From the NCBI RefSeq assembly GCF_944383115.1, contig NZ_CALWOJ010000155.1, positions 41,667-105,666 on the forward strand: 64,000 nt of DNA. Reading direction: 5' to 3'. Source of the DNA: an uncultured Flavonifractor sp. Lineage in GTDB: Bacteria; Bacillota; Clostridia; Oscillospirales; Oscillospiraceae. The translations under genes and the position numbers were made by a program. Each line of letters opens with the position of its first letter. The stretch's first letter is position 1. Of the stretch, positions 25,781 through 34,007 are shown piece by piece. Under the pieces are notes generated by a model, which was not told where the DNA came from, ran no database searches, and saw nothing but the letters and a program-made list of their open reading frames with translations.

Positions 25781-25938
25781 AAAATCCTGATATTTTGCCG
25801 AGGGTATTTCGGAATTCAAACAGTCTGACAGCGGCATCAGTAGCGCGGACAAAATCCCGACATTCTGCAGGTGCCATTTCAGCCGCTGTAGTTACTCTGT
25901 TCAGTGCCCGAAAAGTCGACGAAATCCCGTCATTTTGC
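25781..25938 (+). repeat. Three 18-bp repeats phased at 70 bp
   Basis: AAAATCCTGATATTTTGC (25781), AAAATCCCGACATTCTGC (25851) and GAAATCCCGTCATTTTGC (25921) start exactly 70 bp apart. The bases between them are much less similar. An inverted repeat ACAGGATTTC / GAAATCCTGT follows at 25951-25987. The stretch 25557-26239 has no believable gene; it holds these elements and the hairpin at 26199. Confidence 0.6.
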
Positions 25939-25950
25939 AGTGGGTAGTTT

Positions 25951-25987
25951 ACAGGATTTCGTACGCCGTATATGATGGAAATCCTGT
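25951..25987. repeat. 10-bp inverted repeat next to the phased repeats
   Basis: ACAGGATTTC (25951-25960) and GAAATCCTGT (25978-25987) are perfectly complementary with a 17-base spacer. The GAAATCC core recurs in the phased repeats. Confidence 0.5.
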
Positions 25988-26198
25988 AGGAATATCGCTC
26001 TCATCGCATAAGCGGCAAAATCATTCTTGCACAATAGCACAACCCAAAATCCAGTGTACCGTCAAGAACATCCGAAGAAAGGGCAGGAGTTTATCGAGGA
26101 AACCGGCGTAAAGGCGAGACTGTCCAAAACTTTGTGTAAACCTCCTGTGTGATGGACTGACCCAGCTGCTCCATACCCTTCAAAATTTATGGTATAGC

Positions 26199-26240
26199 AA
26201 CAACCGGGGAGAGCCGTGTATACGACTCTCCCCGGTTGTT
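26199..26240. terminator. Hairpin behind the Phd/Doc operon
   Basis: AACAACCGGGGAGAG / CTCTCCCCGGTTGTT, 15-bp perfect stem with a 12-base loop, touching the stop codon of doc. The T-run is short on either strand. Confidence 0.65.
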
Positions 26241-26617
26241 TACAGCTGATGGGCAAGAAGCCACACCAACAGATCGTCATATTCCTTTTCCCCGGCAGCT
26301 ATCTGCAGAATGATATCTGACAGCTCCTGCTGCGTGTAAGATAACTCCAGCCCGTTGACAGCCAGGAAAACCAGCATGGCGTGGGCCCCAATCCGTTTAT
26401 TGCCGTCAATGAATGGATGATTTTTGACCAAGCCATAGCAAAGGCGTGCCGCCTTCTGCTGGAGGGATGGATAAGCGCTGGTGTCGCCAAATGTTTGGAA
26501 GGGAGCGTTCAGAGCCGAATCCAGAAGGCCCTCATCCCTCAGGCCTGGACTGCCGCCAGTTTCATCAACCAGATGCTGATGGAGCATCAAGATCTGGCGC
26601 TTGTTCAGGATTTTCAT
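26240..26617 (-). CDS. doc: Doc/Fic-family toxin
   Basis: 125 residues. The Fic motif HPFIDGNKRIG (67-77) is intact, in a compact Doc-type protein without extra domains. Doc phosphorylates EF-Tu and halts translation. The start overlaps the antitoxin stop by four bases (26614-26617), as usual for Phd/Doc pairs. It probably stabilises the island. Confidence 0.92.
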   Translation of the reverse strand: MKILNKRQILMLHQHLVDETGGSPGLRDEGLLDSALNAPFQTFGDTSAYPSLQQKAARLCYGLVKNHPFIDGNKRIGAHAMLVFLAVNGLELSYTQQELSDIILQIAAGEKEYDDLLVWLLAHQL

Positions 26618-26856
26618 TTGGCCAGTTCCTCATAGGCCACCCGGTTTTGCTGAATGAGCCTTGCGGAGATCTGCATGATGTCCTCGTCCTGGGCCGCCTG
26701 CATCTGCTCCACCTGGCTGAACTCAACGACAAGGTAACGGGGCACATTGTTCTTCAGAATAACGGCGGAACCCTGCTCATCCACCAGACGGGCTACCTTG
26801 GAAAAATTCTGATTGGCCTCTGTGATGGAAACCATCGTATTGGAATTGATCATCAT
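26614..26856 (-). CDS. phd: Phd/YefM-family antitoxin
   Basis: 80 residues. VSITEANQNFSKVARLVDEQ and NNVPRYLVVEFSQ are the conserved DNA-binding N-terminal half; the C-terminal helix should block the Doc active site. AGGAGGGTGAT precedes the ATG. Confidence 0.9.
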   Translation of the reverse strand: MMINSNTMVSITEANQNFSKVARLVDEQGSAVILKNNVPRYLVVEFSQVEQMQAAQDEDIMQISARLIQQNRVAYEELAK

Positions 26857-26879
26857 GGGATCACCCTCCTTCTGAATCT

Positions 26880-26915
26880 ATTATACTCCAAAATAGGATA
26901 AATTCAACCTATTTT
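26880..26915 (-). promoter_or_regulatory. Promoter and operator of phd-doc
   Basis: On the minus strand, -35 TTGAAT (26902-26907) and -10 TATAAT (26880-26885) with a 16-bp spacer. The dyad AAAATAGG / CCTATTTT (26890-26897 and 26908-26915) surrounds the -35, as expected for autorepression by Phd. Confidence 0.65.
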
Positions 26916-27037
26916 ATAGAGAGCGTGACTCGTTCCATAAGAGGATTCCCCGCACTCTAAAACATATGATTTTGATTGGAGGGTTAAAGGGCACCCATAC
27001 TGGTCTCTCTGTATTTCATATGCATCTGTATGTTTGC

Positions 27038-27964
27038 TTACAGGTGCTTTTTAAACGCCTGTTTCATCTTCAACATCACATCTATCAGCCAGTCAAATTG
27101 TACTGGCCACTGGCCTTTATCCTCAAAGGATACACTTTTTGAAAGAACGATGCGGCTTGCTTTGCGCTCTGGCAGTTCTCTCCATTCAAATGTCAGCCCA
27201 GCATCCGCTTCAATACTGTCTTTCTGCTGGAACAGGGAATGAAACAATTCCTTATCCTCACTGATGTACAGTTCCACATACAGTTCATTACGCTTCTTAA
27301 TCTGTGAAACGGCAATGTGGCAGGCGGAGGACCCGATGCTGAAGTTCATCCAACTATCCAAGGAAGGTTTCCTGCGGTTGAAGTTTTTGGCAAACTGTAC
27401 ATTTTGAAACGCATAATCCTGGAACGCCACCCAATAATCATACCGCTGCTGCTGTGTACTGTTTGCCGTCTCATTTTTCTTGACTTCCTTTGCCCAGTCG
27501 TTGGGCTTTTCAATTACTTCAAATTTGACGGCCGGTTGGGAATTTTCAATCTGATACAACTTGATTTCACAAAGGAAGAACCCAATTTTTTCATCGGTGT
27601 GATTGTTCAGCCATTCGACAGCGGCCCGGTGTTCCTCTCGGGCGTGTTTCACAACCCAGATAATGACATCTGCTGATTTTCCGGAGGCATATGTAATGAG
27701 TTTTCCCAAGTGGTCATGGTTTGTATCTTCCAGCTGGTTTTCGATGATGATTTTTCGGTCTGTGCCCGTTTCCGATGCAAAAATGTCCACATTGAAATCA
27801 CCAACTGCCGATTCTGTTTCATCAACCGTAATATCAAGGCCTACTGCATCTGCAAGGAGCGCTATATTGTCATCCTGTGAAAGCCACGGTGTAAAATCCA
27901 ACGCCTCGTGGGGCCACACAGTCCGCAAGTCTTTGATTTCCACCAGCTTACCTAAGCTCACCAT
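27038..27964 (-). CDS. DUF4268 protein with nuclease-like N-terminal region
   Basis: 308 residues. The block FNVDIFASETGTDRKIIIENQ, then LEDTNHDHLGKLITYA, resembles the core of PD-(D/E)XK-like nuclease folds found with DUF4268 (D...IENQ). The DUF4268 part is at the C-terminus (about 170-305; NFNRRKPSLDSWMNFSIG). Function is not established; such proteins are frequent in defence and mobile regions. It is a single-gene unit. Confidence 0.7.
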   Translation of the reverse strand: MVSLGKLVEIKDLRTVWPHEALDFTPWLSQDDNIALLADAVGLDITVDETESAVGDFNVDIFASETGTDRKIIIENQLEDTNHDHLGKLITYASGKSADVIIWVVKHAREEHRAAVEWLNNHTDEKIGFFLCEIKLYQIENSQPAVKFEVIEKPNDWAKEVKKNETANSTQQQRYDYWVAFQDYAFQNVQFAKNFNRRKPSLDSWMNFSIGSSACHIAVSQIKKRNELYVELYISEDKELFHSLFQQKDSIEADAGLTFEWRELPERKASRIVLSKSVSFEDKGQWPVQFDWLIDVMLKMKQAFKKHL

Positions 27965-28061
27965 ATGTCATGTCCTCCTTGCCGCATAGGCATTTTTATT
28001 ATTATATCATAAAAAGAAAATGTAACACAAGGAAACTATGGCTTGCTTCAATCCCTATTGC

Positions 28062-29696
28062 TTATGGCTCCAGAACAGACAATGTACCGGATATCCCATG
28101 CAGACACGACAGATCCAGCGTACTGTCGGCCTTGACTGCCACCTCTATCTCCAGCAGATTCCGTTTTCTGGGGTCCAGTGCTGGATAGACGCCTTCGCTA
28201 GACAGGCGCGGCATGGGTTCACAAAAGAAGCGACGATCCCGTGCCAGAGCGCGGTAGAGCATTTCCTGACCAGATGGGTCCGCAAAGCTATGATAGTGGT
28301 CGGAGGTTGTATCGCTGGCCAAAGACCGGCCCAAGAGGAATTTCACAGCGCCGGATGTCGCCTGCAAACCACAGTAAGTCACCAGACGATGTTCCAGGTT
28401 ATCCCGCAGCAAATTCCACCCGTATGTACGCTTGTCCGGATTATCACCCGGAATGTTCCAGGCCATCAGCATCCGTCGAATATAGAGGTCAATGGCATCA
28501 CGGGCAGTGGGCTCATTTCCTGCACCGCACACATAAATATCACTTAGGTCAGCATCTGGATTTTGCTCCACCAGATCATCATACCACCGTTTCATCAGGC
28601 GCGCACAGAAGGGGCTCAGCGGCACGGTATAATCCTGGGTGGCTGAGCCCGCATAAAAGCGGACACGCCGCACATGGACGCGCAGGGGCTTCTCACAGAT
28701 CATCAGATGCCGTACCTGCAGTCCGGCCAGTTCTCCGGGGTTTAGCGCGGCTTCTTTGCACAGCAGCAACGCCCGACCCAGGGGCTTTTGCCAATTGGCT
28801 TCCAGATATTCGTTCAGTCGCTGCTCTTCCTCATCTTTCAGCATGACCTGTTTAGAAATGCTGCGCTCGGCTGCTGCCGCGTTTACCGCTTTATGCTTTC
28901 CGCCCTTCAACAAGTCTGTGATAGGATTTTTACCGTCAGCAAGCTGATTCCCGATACAATAATCCCAGAACTGCTCTGCCCGACGGAAACGCTGCTTTAC
29001 CTTCTCATCATTTCCCAGGTCCGACATACACTGACGTACCATAACCGGCGTGACCATATGCATGAGGTGTCCGGAGAGCTGCAGTGCAACCCCCTGAATA
29101 CTCCTGCGAATCTCGTCCTGATAGCGTTTGCTGCGGGTTGCATATTCAAGCATAAAGGATTCTCCCACCAGATCCCATGCGGCAAGCATTGTCACACCTG
29201 CACGCTTGCCACTTTTGTACTGCTGGTCGCGTATGGCTTCCCAATGCTTTTGGCAAAGCTCTACCCCACACTGGGCGATATAATGTTTGATTTCCTCCTC
29301 AGACTCCGCATTGCTATGAAGAAGCATGGTTGCCTTCATGGCCTCATTGCTTTTACGCTGAAAGTCCTTCCACTTCTTTTCCGGTATGCCATCCGGATAA
29401 GCTTCGCGGAGCTTTGCCTCCTTTTCATCCCAGTGTGCCTTCATCGCATTGTACAAATCGCCCTTCATCTCCAGATAATACCCATTGGCGCCCTGGATTC
29501 CCATGACGCCCCGCCAACGATAGTCCCGCTTTTCTGCTGCGGGTTGAAAATTCAGTCGAAATACGACAGCAAATGTTCCCACCATATAGCGGCCGGTATA
29601 TTTGTCCGGGTCGTCCGGCATATCTTTGGGCAACGGCGTTATGTGGCTTTTGTCATTATCCCAGCCCTCATTGGCCGACTCATACTTTTTTGCCAT
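28062..29696 (-). CDS. Tyrosine-recombinase-like protein, second of pair
   Basis: 544 residues from the ATG at 29696 (AAGGAG 9 bases upstream), overlapping the preceding recombinase gene by 17 bases. The C-terminal third follows the tyrosine-recombinase plan: EAALNPGELAGLQVRHLM in place of the Arg I region (without the usual arginine), NLLRDNLEHRL in place of the HxLR box, and a final SDHYHSF with the tyrosine. Some catalytic residues appear to be lost, so it may be a structural partner of the 588-residue protein. The N-terminal 300 residues match nothing I recognise. Confidence 0.6.
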   Translation of the reverse strand: MAKKYESANEGWDNDKSHITPLPKDMPDDPDKYTGRYMVGTFAVVFRLNFQPAAEKRDYRWRGVMGIQGANGYYLEMKGDLYNAMKAHWDEKEAKLREAYPDGIPEKKWKDFQRKSNEAMKATMLLHSNAESEEEIKHYIAQCGVELCQKHWEAIRDQQYKSGKRAGVTMLAAWDLVGESFMLEYATRSKRYQDEIRRSIQGVALQLSGHLMHMVTPVMVRQCMSDLGNDEKVKQRFRRAEQFWDYCIGNQLADGKNPITDLLKGGKHKAVNAAAAERSISKQVMLKDEEEQRLNEYLEANWQKPLGRALLLCKEAALNPGELAGLQVRHLMICEKPLRVHVRRVRFYAGSATQDYTVPLSPFCARLMKRWYDDLVEQNPDADLSDIYVCGAGNEPTARDAIDLYIRRMLMAWNIPGDNPDKRTYGWNLLRDNLEHRLVTYCGLQATSGAVKFLLGRSLASDTTSDHYHSFADPSGQEMLYRALARDRRFFCEPMPRLSSEGVYPALDPRKRNLLEIEVAVKADSTLDLSCLHGISGTLSVLEP

Positions 29697-31446
29697 ATTT
29701 AAAAATCTCCTTCCATATTTTCTCGACTGCCCCACGGACTTTTGCGGACTCCGCTGCAGTGATTGACTTCTCGTACCATCCCGGTGACGGAACATTGGCA
29801 AGCAACTGGCGTGCAGAGCGCTCGGCCGGCAAATCCTCCACTGGCACCTGTTTTTGACGCAACACTTTGCCGTCAGAAAAATTTGCTTGGATGATCTGTC
29901 CGGCATCCAATGACAGGAGATTCAGTCGAATCACAGTATCTTTCTTGAAGAACAGCCGAGCTTGCGTCACTGGCAACAGGGTAAGGTCTTGTGTTCCGTC
30001 CACAACAATCGGCAAAAAGGCGGGGTGTGCCGTATGTTTTGGGTCAAAAATATAGTTCTCCAGCTTTTGACGAAAGGCAGACAGAGAAGGAAGGCTGTAA
30101 AAAGTACGCTTTTCCACAGCCGAGCATCGGATCTTGTGACCCAGAGCAAGATCCAGCTCCCGTTCTGTAACACCGCAGCTGTTGGCGGCCCGGGATGCGA
30201 AATCCCGACGCAGTGCATATGCGGTAATATCCCGGAGCCTTTCACCGTCCTGGGAGAGATCCAGCTTGCCGGACATCAGATCCAGCATATCCTCCCAATA
30301 GGAAACTGTGCAGCCGCTGGCCAGGAGCAGGGCGCGTCCTGCGGACGAAATCTGACTGCTGGGAACAAACAGTTGGGATGTTCCGGGCTGATAACTGATG
30401 GGCAGGTTGTCAATGGACAGGTGATCCATTGGCTCCTCCTTTGATTCCTCCTCCGCTGTTTCCTTTGCATTTTTCAGTGTTTGAAGATATGCTTTACGGG
30501 TCGACACCATATCCTGTAAAAATTGCACCAACGGTAGACGACGGTAGGAACTCTCTGTCTTCAAGGTCGGAGTTACGTTGGTACCGGACAGCTGCTTTTT
30601 CACCTGGACAGTCCAGGTTTCTCCGGATGTGTGGATATCGCCGAAGGTCAAGGCGGCGCTCTCCGCAGTCCGCAAACCACAGAAAAACATAAACCCAAGA
30701 CAAAGGGCGACACCTCCGTAGGGCGACTCCATCTGCTGGCGCAAAATGGCTGCAAAGCGAATGCGAACTGGGTCGGGCAGCGATTTGCATTGTTCCACAT
30801 TGGGTACCGCCTCGCCCTTCATGCGAAGATTCAGGTCCGGCAGATTTCTCCACGGCAGCAGAAGCTGAAGCTGGCGATACAGAATATCACAGCGGCGCAT
30901 TTTGTAGAGAAGATTCTGCCGGATTTGAGAGACAGTTTCTTTGCTGAGCGGCTCGTCCTGCGGTTTGCCCGTAACAATCAGATCTACCAGTTCTTCCTGC
31001 ATGGCCTGGATCTTTTCCGGGCCGGGATTCACACCAAGCTTATCCAGTCTGGGAAGCACCCGGTTGCACAAATAGGTATAGGTGCCACGAAAAGTGCTGG
31101 TAGCCCAGTTTTCCCAGTTCAGATGTTGTTGCTGTTCCTCTGGCGTTGGATAGAAACTGCAGAACTCTTTCAGCGCATCCGTGTAGGGATGCTTGCCGGA
31201 TGTGCCGTTGCGGGGGAAAAATGCTTTCTGGTATTTTTCTATCAGGTGGTTCTTTACAAAGTCCTTCGCATCACCCACGGATTCCTTCGGGCGAATCTTG
31301 TGCTGTGCATTCTTTACCCCGGGGATCGGCAGACTGTCTTTGTCTACCAGGGTCCCCACTACAATCGTGTTATGTTCCCGGAAACCATAGCGGATGTATA
31401 GATTTTCACCGACCTGTACCGTTTCATTGGTAAAACAGTCTGCCAT
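29680..31446 (-). CDS. Tyrosine-recombinase-like protein, first of pair
   Basis: 588 residues. Near residue 255, FFCGLRTAESAALTFGDI is a good Arg I box; near 410, YALRRDFASRAANSCGV corresponds to the HxxR box with Tyr for His, followed by LALGHK and the putative nucleophile region RTFYSLPS. It is thus a divergent, perhaps active, tyrosine recombinase. It lies between the small resolvase-like gene (33-base gap) and the second recombinase (17-base overlap), all in one operon. The set resembles the multi-recombinase modules of Tn554-type elements in principle, not in sequence that I can match. Confidence 0.65.
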   Translation of the reverse strand: MADCFTNETVQVGENLYIRYGFREHNTIVVGTLVDKDSLPIPGVKNAQHKIRPKESVGDAKDFVKNHLIEKYQKAFFPRNGTSGKHPYTDALKEFCSFYPTPEEQQQHLNWENWATSTFRGTYTYLCNRVLPRLDKLGVNPGPEKIQAMQEELVDLIVTGKPQDEPLSKETVSQIRQNLLYKMRRCDILYRQLQLLLPWRNLPDLNLRMKGEAVPNVEQCKSLPDPVRIRFAAILRQQMESPYGGVALCLGFMFFCGLRTAESAALTFGDIHTSGETWTVQVKKQLSGTNVTPTLKTESSYRRLPLVQFLQDMVSTRKAYLQTLKNAKETAEEESKEEPMDHLSIDNLPISYQPGTSQLFVPSSQISSAGRALLLASGCTVSYWEDMLDLMSGKLDLSQDGERLRDITAYALRRDFASRAANSCGVTERELDLALGHKIRCSAVEKRTFYSLPSLSAFRQKLENYIFDPKHTAHPAFLPIVVDGTQDLTLLPVTQARLFFKKDTVIRLNLLSLDAGQIIQANFSDGKVLRQKQVPVEDLPAERSARQLLANVPSPGWYEKSITAAESAKVRGAVEKIWKEIFKYGKKV

Positions 31447-31478
31447 TTACCTCACCTCCTGTTTAACTGTGTCAGCAC

Positions 31479-31895
31479 TTACTTGTTGTCCGCTTCTTCA
31501 TCGCTTTTTGCCGCAGAGGTTTCTGCGCAGTGAATCAGAGAGAGGATCTTCTTATCAAAATTCTTCGTTGCGAACAGGTTTTCACATCCCAGTTCGTCGC
31601 AATAGAGTTCCACGCCCAGTGCGTTCAGCTTGTGCAGCAATTCCGCACCGTCGGCAATGTGAATGGCGATGGAGGCCAGGTTGGGGACAATGATTATGTC
31701 GATCTGGAGGTCGATGATCATTTGAATGATCTCATCCCAATAGGCGCTGGGATCTCCATGGCCACAGCGATAGTCGACCACTTCGCAATTCAGCAGTTTG
31801 GCCAGTTCCTCTGCACTGTGATAAGACACCCAGATTTTGAGCAGGGGGTATTTGGAATACTTACTTACAATGCTGACAATGAGAACCCTTTTCAT
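31479..31895 (-). CDS. Small resolvase-like protein of the recombinase cassette
   Basis: 138 residues. The stretch DEIIQMIIDLQIDIIIVPNL, then ALGVELYCDE, follows the serine-recombinase N-terminal pattern (helix, VVV..LDRL, GV.L.S). The usual catalytic YxRVST start is replaced by SIVSKYSKYP and the DRL motif is absent, so it is probably not a normal resolvase. AAAGGAGGG precedes the ATG. It is the first gene of the operon with the two large recombinase-like genes. Confidence 0.45.
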   Translation of the reverse strand: MKRVLIVSIVSKYSKYPLLKIWVSYHSAEELAKLLNCEVVDYRCGHGDPSAYWDEIIQMIIDLQIDIIIVPNLASIAIHIADGAELLHKLNALGVELYCDELGCENLFATKNFDKKILSLIHCAETSAAKSDEEADNK

Positions 31896-31969
31896 ATCGG
31901 TTCCCTCCTTTCAAATGATGCATGAAGATGTCTTCCTGTATTTAGTATGGAAGAAACCGATTGAAAAAA

Positions 31970-32038
31970 ATGAAACGAAACGATCCCGGTCTTCGCGAGT
32001 CTCTTACACTCGCTTATCCCGGGATCGTTTCGTTTCAT
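31970..32038. repeat. 20-bp perfect inverted repeat upstream of recombinase cassette
   Basis: Arms 31970-31989 and 32019-32038 are exactly complementary (20 bases; ATGAAACGAAACGATCCCGG). Inside, GCGAG and CTCGC can pair as a second stem. It lies 75 bases upstream of the first cassette gene. It could be a strong terminator for a transcript from the right, a recombination site, or a cassette end. Confidence 0.7.
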
Positions 32039-32150
32039 ATTATTCTTCGTTATATATATGGCTGTTTTTTGCGGGAAAATTTTTTCTATATGAAGAATCC
32101 AGTAAATTTTTTATGAGTTGGCTCATTTTAAGCACAAAAATGCAAACAAA

Positions 32151-32177
32151 GGGGTACTCTCATGCCGAGAGTACCCC
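32151..32177 (-). terminator. Terminator of the integrase-downstream gene pair
   Basis: GGGGTACTCTC / GAGAGTACCCC with a 5-base loop; on the minus strand a T-rich run (TTTGTTTGCATTTTT) follows. It lies directly behind the gene ending at 32186. Confidence 0.75.
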
Positions 32178-32185
32178 TGTATTTC

Positions 32186-33007
32186 TCATTTAACTTGCTG
32201 GCCGCGGGGTTTCCATTCATCCCCCAGCCAGATATGAACTGCCTTTTCCAGTTCAAAGTCGAAGCAGGGCTGAGCGGTGCGCTCCTTCAGGTAACGCTCC
32301 AGCTCCTCTTGGGGCACCACCTCCTCCAGGTAGTGAATCAGCTTCAGATAGTCCTCACAGGAGCCATTATCGATGGTTCCGTCCATCAGGAACACCTCGC
32401 CGTCCTTGTGACAGATGTACGCCGCGGAGTGACGGCAGCCATCCCAGGGCGTACCGTACAGGGCCAGACGCATGCAGCGCCAGGTCTCGTTGCGGGGATA
32501 TTTGGGCTCCGACACCTCACCCAGTGCCAATGTCAGCTGATAGGTCACCAGGCACTGCAGGATTTCCAGCGTCAGGGGATAATTGCGGGTCTTCTGCAGA
32601 AGCGAATCCAGCGTTTCGAAGAAAAGTTCCTCCGCTTGCGCCAGCGTTTCGGGGACATTCCACCACTTGGGGTACACCTCGGCCGAAAGAAGGGTAAGAT
32701 CCCAGTCCTCCAGAGTGGGGCTGTCACAGACGGTACCCTCGCGGATGGCTTCCAGAATATCCGCTTCGTGGAGCGCAATGTCCACAGACTTGTGCACTTC
32801 TCCCTCCAGCTGCATCACAGCGGCGTCGGCTTTCAGGGCGGGATAGGCCTCATACTGCAGAACCTGCATCAACGCCGTATCGCCCTCGGGTGACTGGGCA
32901 AGCAGCCGATGGAGCTGATGGAGAGCCGCCGTGACGGCCGCCCCCTTAGGGGCGGTCATCACGATACGGGCCAGGTCGGCAACGGTGGGCAATTCAAAAA
33001 AGCTCAT
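32186..33007 (-). CDS. Unknown protein downstream of integrase
   Basis: 273 residues, acidic, soluble, no family recognised. Two tryptophan- and cysteine-bearing stretches stand out (YPKWWNVPETLAQAEELFFE and WRCMRLALYGTPWDGCRHSA). It starts 3 bases after the stop of the membrane-anchored gene at 33011 and ends at a terminator, so the two form a unit, possibly continuing the xis-int operon. Confidence 0.65.
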   Translation of the reverse strand: MSFFELPTVADLARIVMTAPKGAAVTAALHQLHRLLAQSPEGDTALMQVLQYEAYPALKADAAVMQLEGEVHKSVDIALHEADILEAIREGTVCDSPTLEDWDLTLLSAEVYPKWWNVPETLAQAEELFFETLDSLLQKTRNYPLTLEILQCLVTYQLTLALGEVSEPKYPRNETWRCMRLALYGTPWDGCRHSAAYICHKDGEVFLMDGTIDNGSCEDYLKLIHYLEEVVPQEELERYLKERTAQPCFDFELEKAVHIWLGDEWKPRGQQVK

Positions 33008-33010
33008 AGC

Positions 33011-33916
33011 TTAAACCTCCTTATAATACTTGGAAAGATTCTCCCGGAAGCGGGGCAGCTCCCAATAGCTGCGGAATTCGTCCCGCTCCGTCCATCCGAG
33101 CATGGCGTAGAGAGCCAGCAGTTCTTGGGTGTCAGCATCTTCATCGCCGTGATCCATCAGGCAGCGCACCTTCAGGTCCAGCAGATGATAGAGACAGGTC
33201 ACCAGGCGGTCGTGGTCCCAGGGAATGTCCATCTGGTGGAGACGAGCGATGATTCGGGCGGTCAGATAGAGTTCCTCCACGGTGGCATCGGCCGTCAGCG
33301 TCCAGGGCGAGAGAATCCGCAGCTTCATGCCGTCGAAGCAGAGGAAGTAGATGGCATAGGCCTCGGCACCGGCGTTAATACAGTTGGTAAGCTCCGTCCA
33401 GACGCGGAACTGATGGGTGGTCACCGGGTCAAAATTGAACTTCTGCATCTCCGGAACCGTGGCGTAGAACAGCAGTTCCGCCACCTTGGAGCGGAGCGTC
33501 AGCGCTGCTTGATTTCTCGCCGCCTCCGGGAGAGCGGCCAGCTCCGCCAGCAGGTCATCCCGACGCTCCAGATAGTCCTCTACGCGGTTCAGGGCGGAAA
33601 TCTCGGTCAGCAGTTCATCGGCCCGGGCATCGGTGCAAGGGCCGGGAACCACAGGGCAGTCCAGGCGCTTCCAGTCGTCCAGAAGCTGCTTGCGTTCATC
33701 CGTGTCGGGTTGTTCAGCCAGGAATTTTTCTACCCGATCCAGGAGGAAGCGTTCCAGTACATCCCGGAACTGGCGGGCCAGGGGGACAATGCGCTCCCAG
33801 GGGGTGTCCCGGAGGAAGTTGCGCATCATGGCAAGAGCGGAAGTCAGAACCTGCACGGAAATGGCGCTGGCCAGGGTCATGAGCACGGGGAGAATGCTCC
33901 ATCGTTTATCTTTCAT
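33011..33916 (-). CDS. Unknown membrane-anchored protein downstream of integrase
   Basis: 301 residues from the ATG at 33916 (AAGGAA upstream). One hydrophobic segment at about 7-30 (ILPVLMTLASAISVQVLTSA), then a helical, charged cytoplasmic or surface part with no family I recognise. It follows the integrase gene by 91 bases in the same direction. The frame extends upstream on paper into integrase sequence; that extension is not used. Confidence 0.65.
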   Translation of the reverse strand: MKDKRWSILPVLMTLASAISVQVLTSALAMMRNFLRDTPWERIVPLARQFRDVLERFLLDRVEKFLAEQPDTDERKQLLDDWKRLDCPVVPGPCTDARADELLTEISALNRVEDYLERRDDLLAELAALPEAARNQAALTLRSKVAELLFYATVPEMQKFNFDPVTTHQFRVWTELTNCINAGAEAYAIYFLCFDGMKLRILSPWTLTADATVEELYLTARIIARLHQMDIPWDHDRLVTCLYHLLDLKVRCLMDHGDEDADTQELLALYAMLGWTERDEFRSYWELPRFRENLSKYYKEV

Positions 33917-34007
33917 AGATATCGTTCCTTTCGATGTAAAAATATAGGTTTGGCATAATGGGATGAAATATCCTGTGGCGGGCCACGAGGGCTGGATGCG
34001 GCATTTT

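Noticed and set aside
25480..25947. Plus-strand frame across the left attachment repeat
   Set aside because: Begins in the tRNA terminator and runs through the phased repeats; no ribosome site or domain; treated as non-coding.
27022..27052. Terminator hairpin GCATCTGTA/TACAGGTGC with T-run on the plus strand
   Set aside because: Overlaps the 3' end of the minus-strand DUF4268 gene and no plus-strand gene precedes it; not called as a feature.
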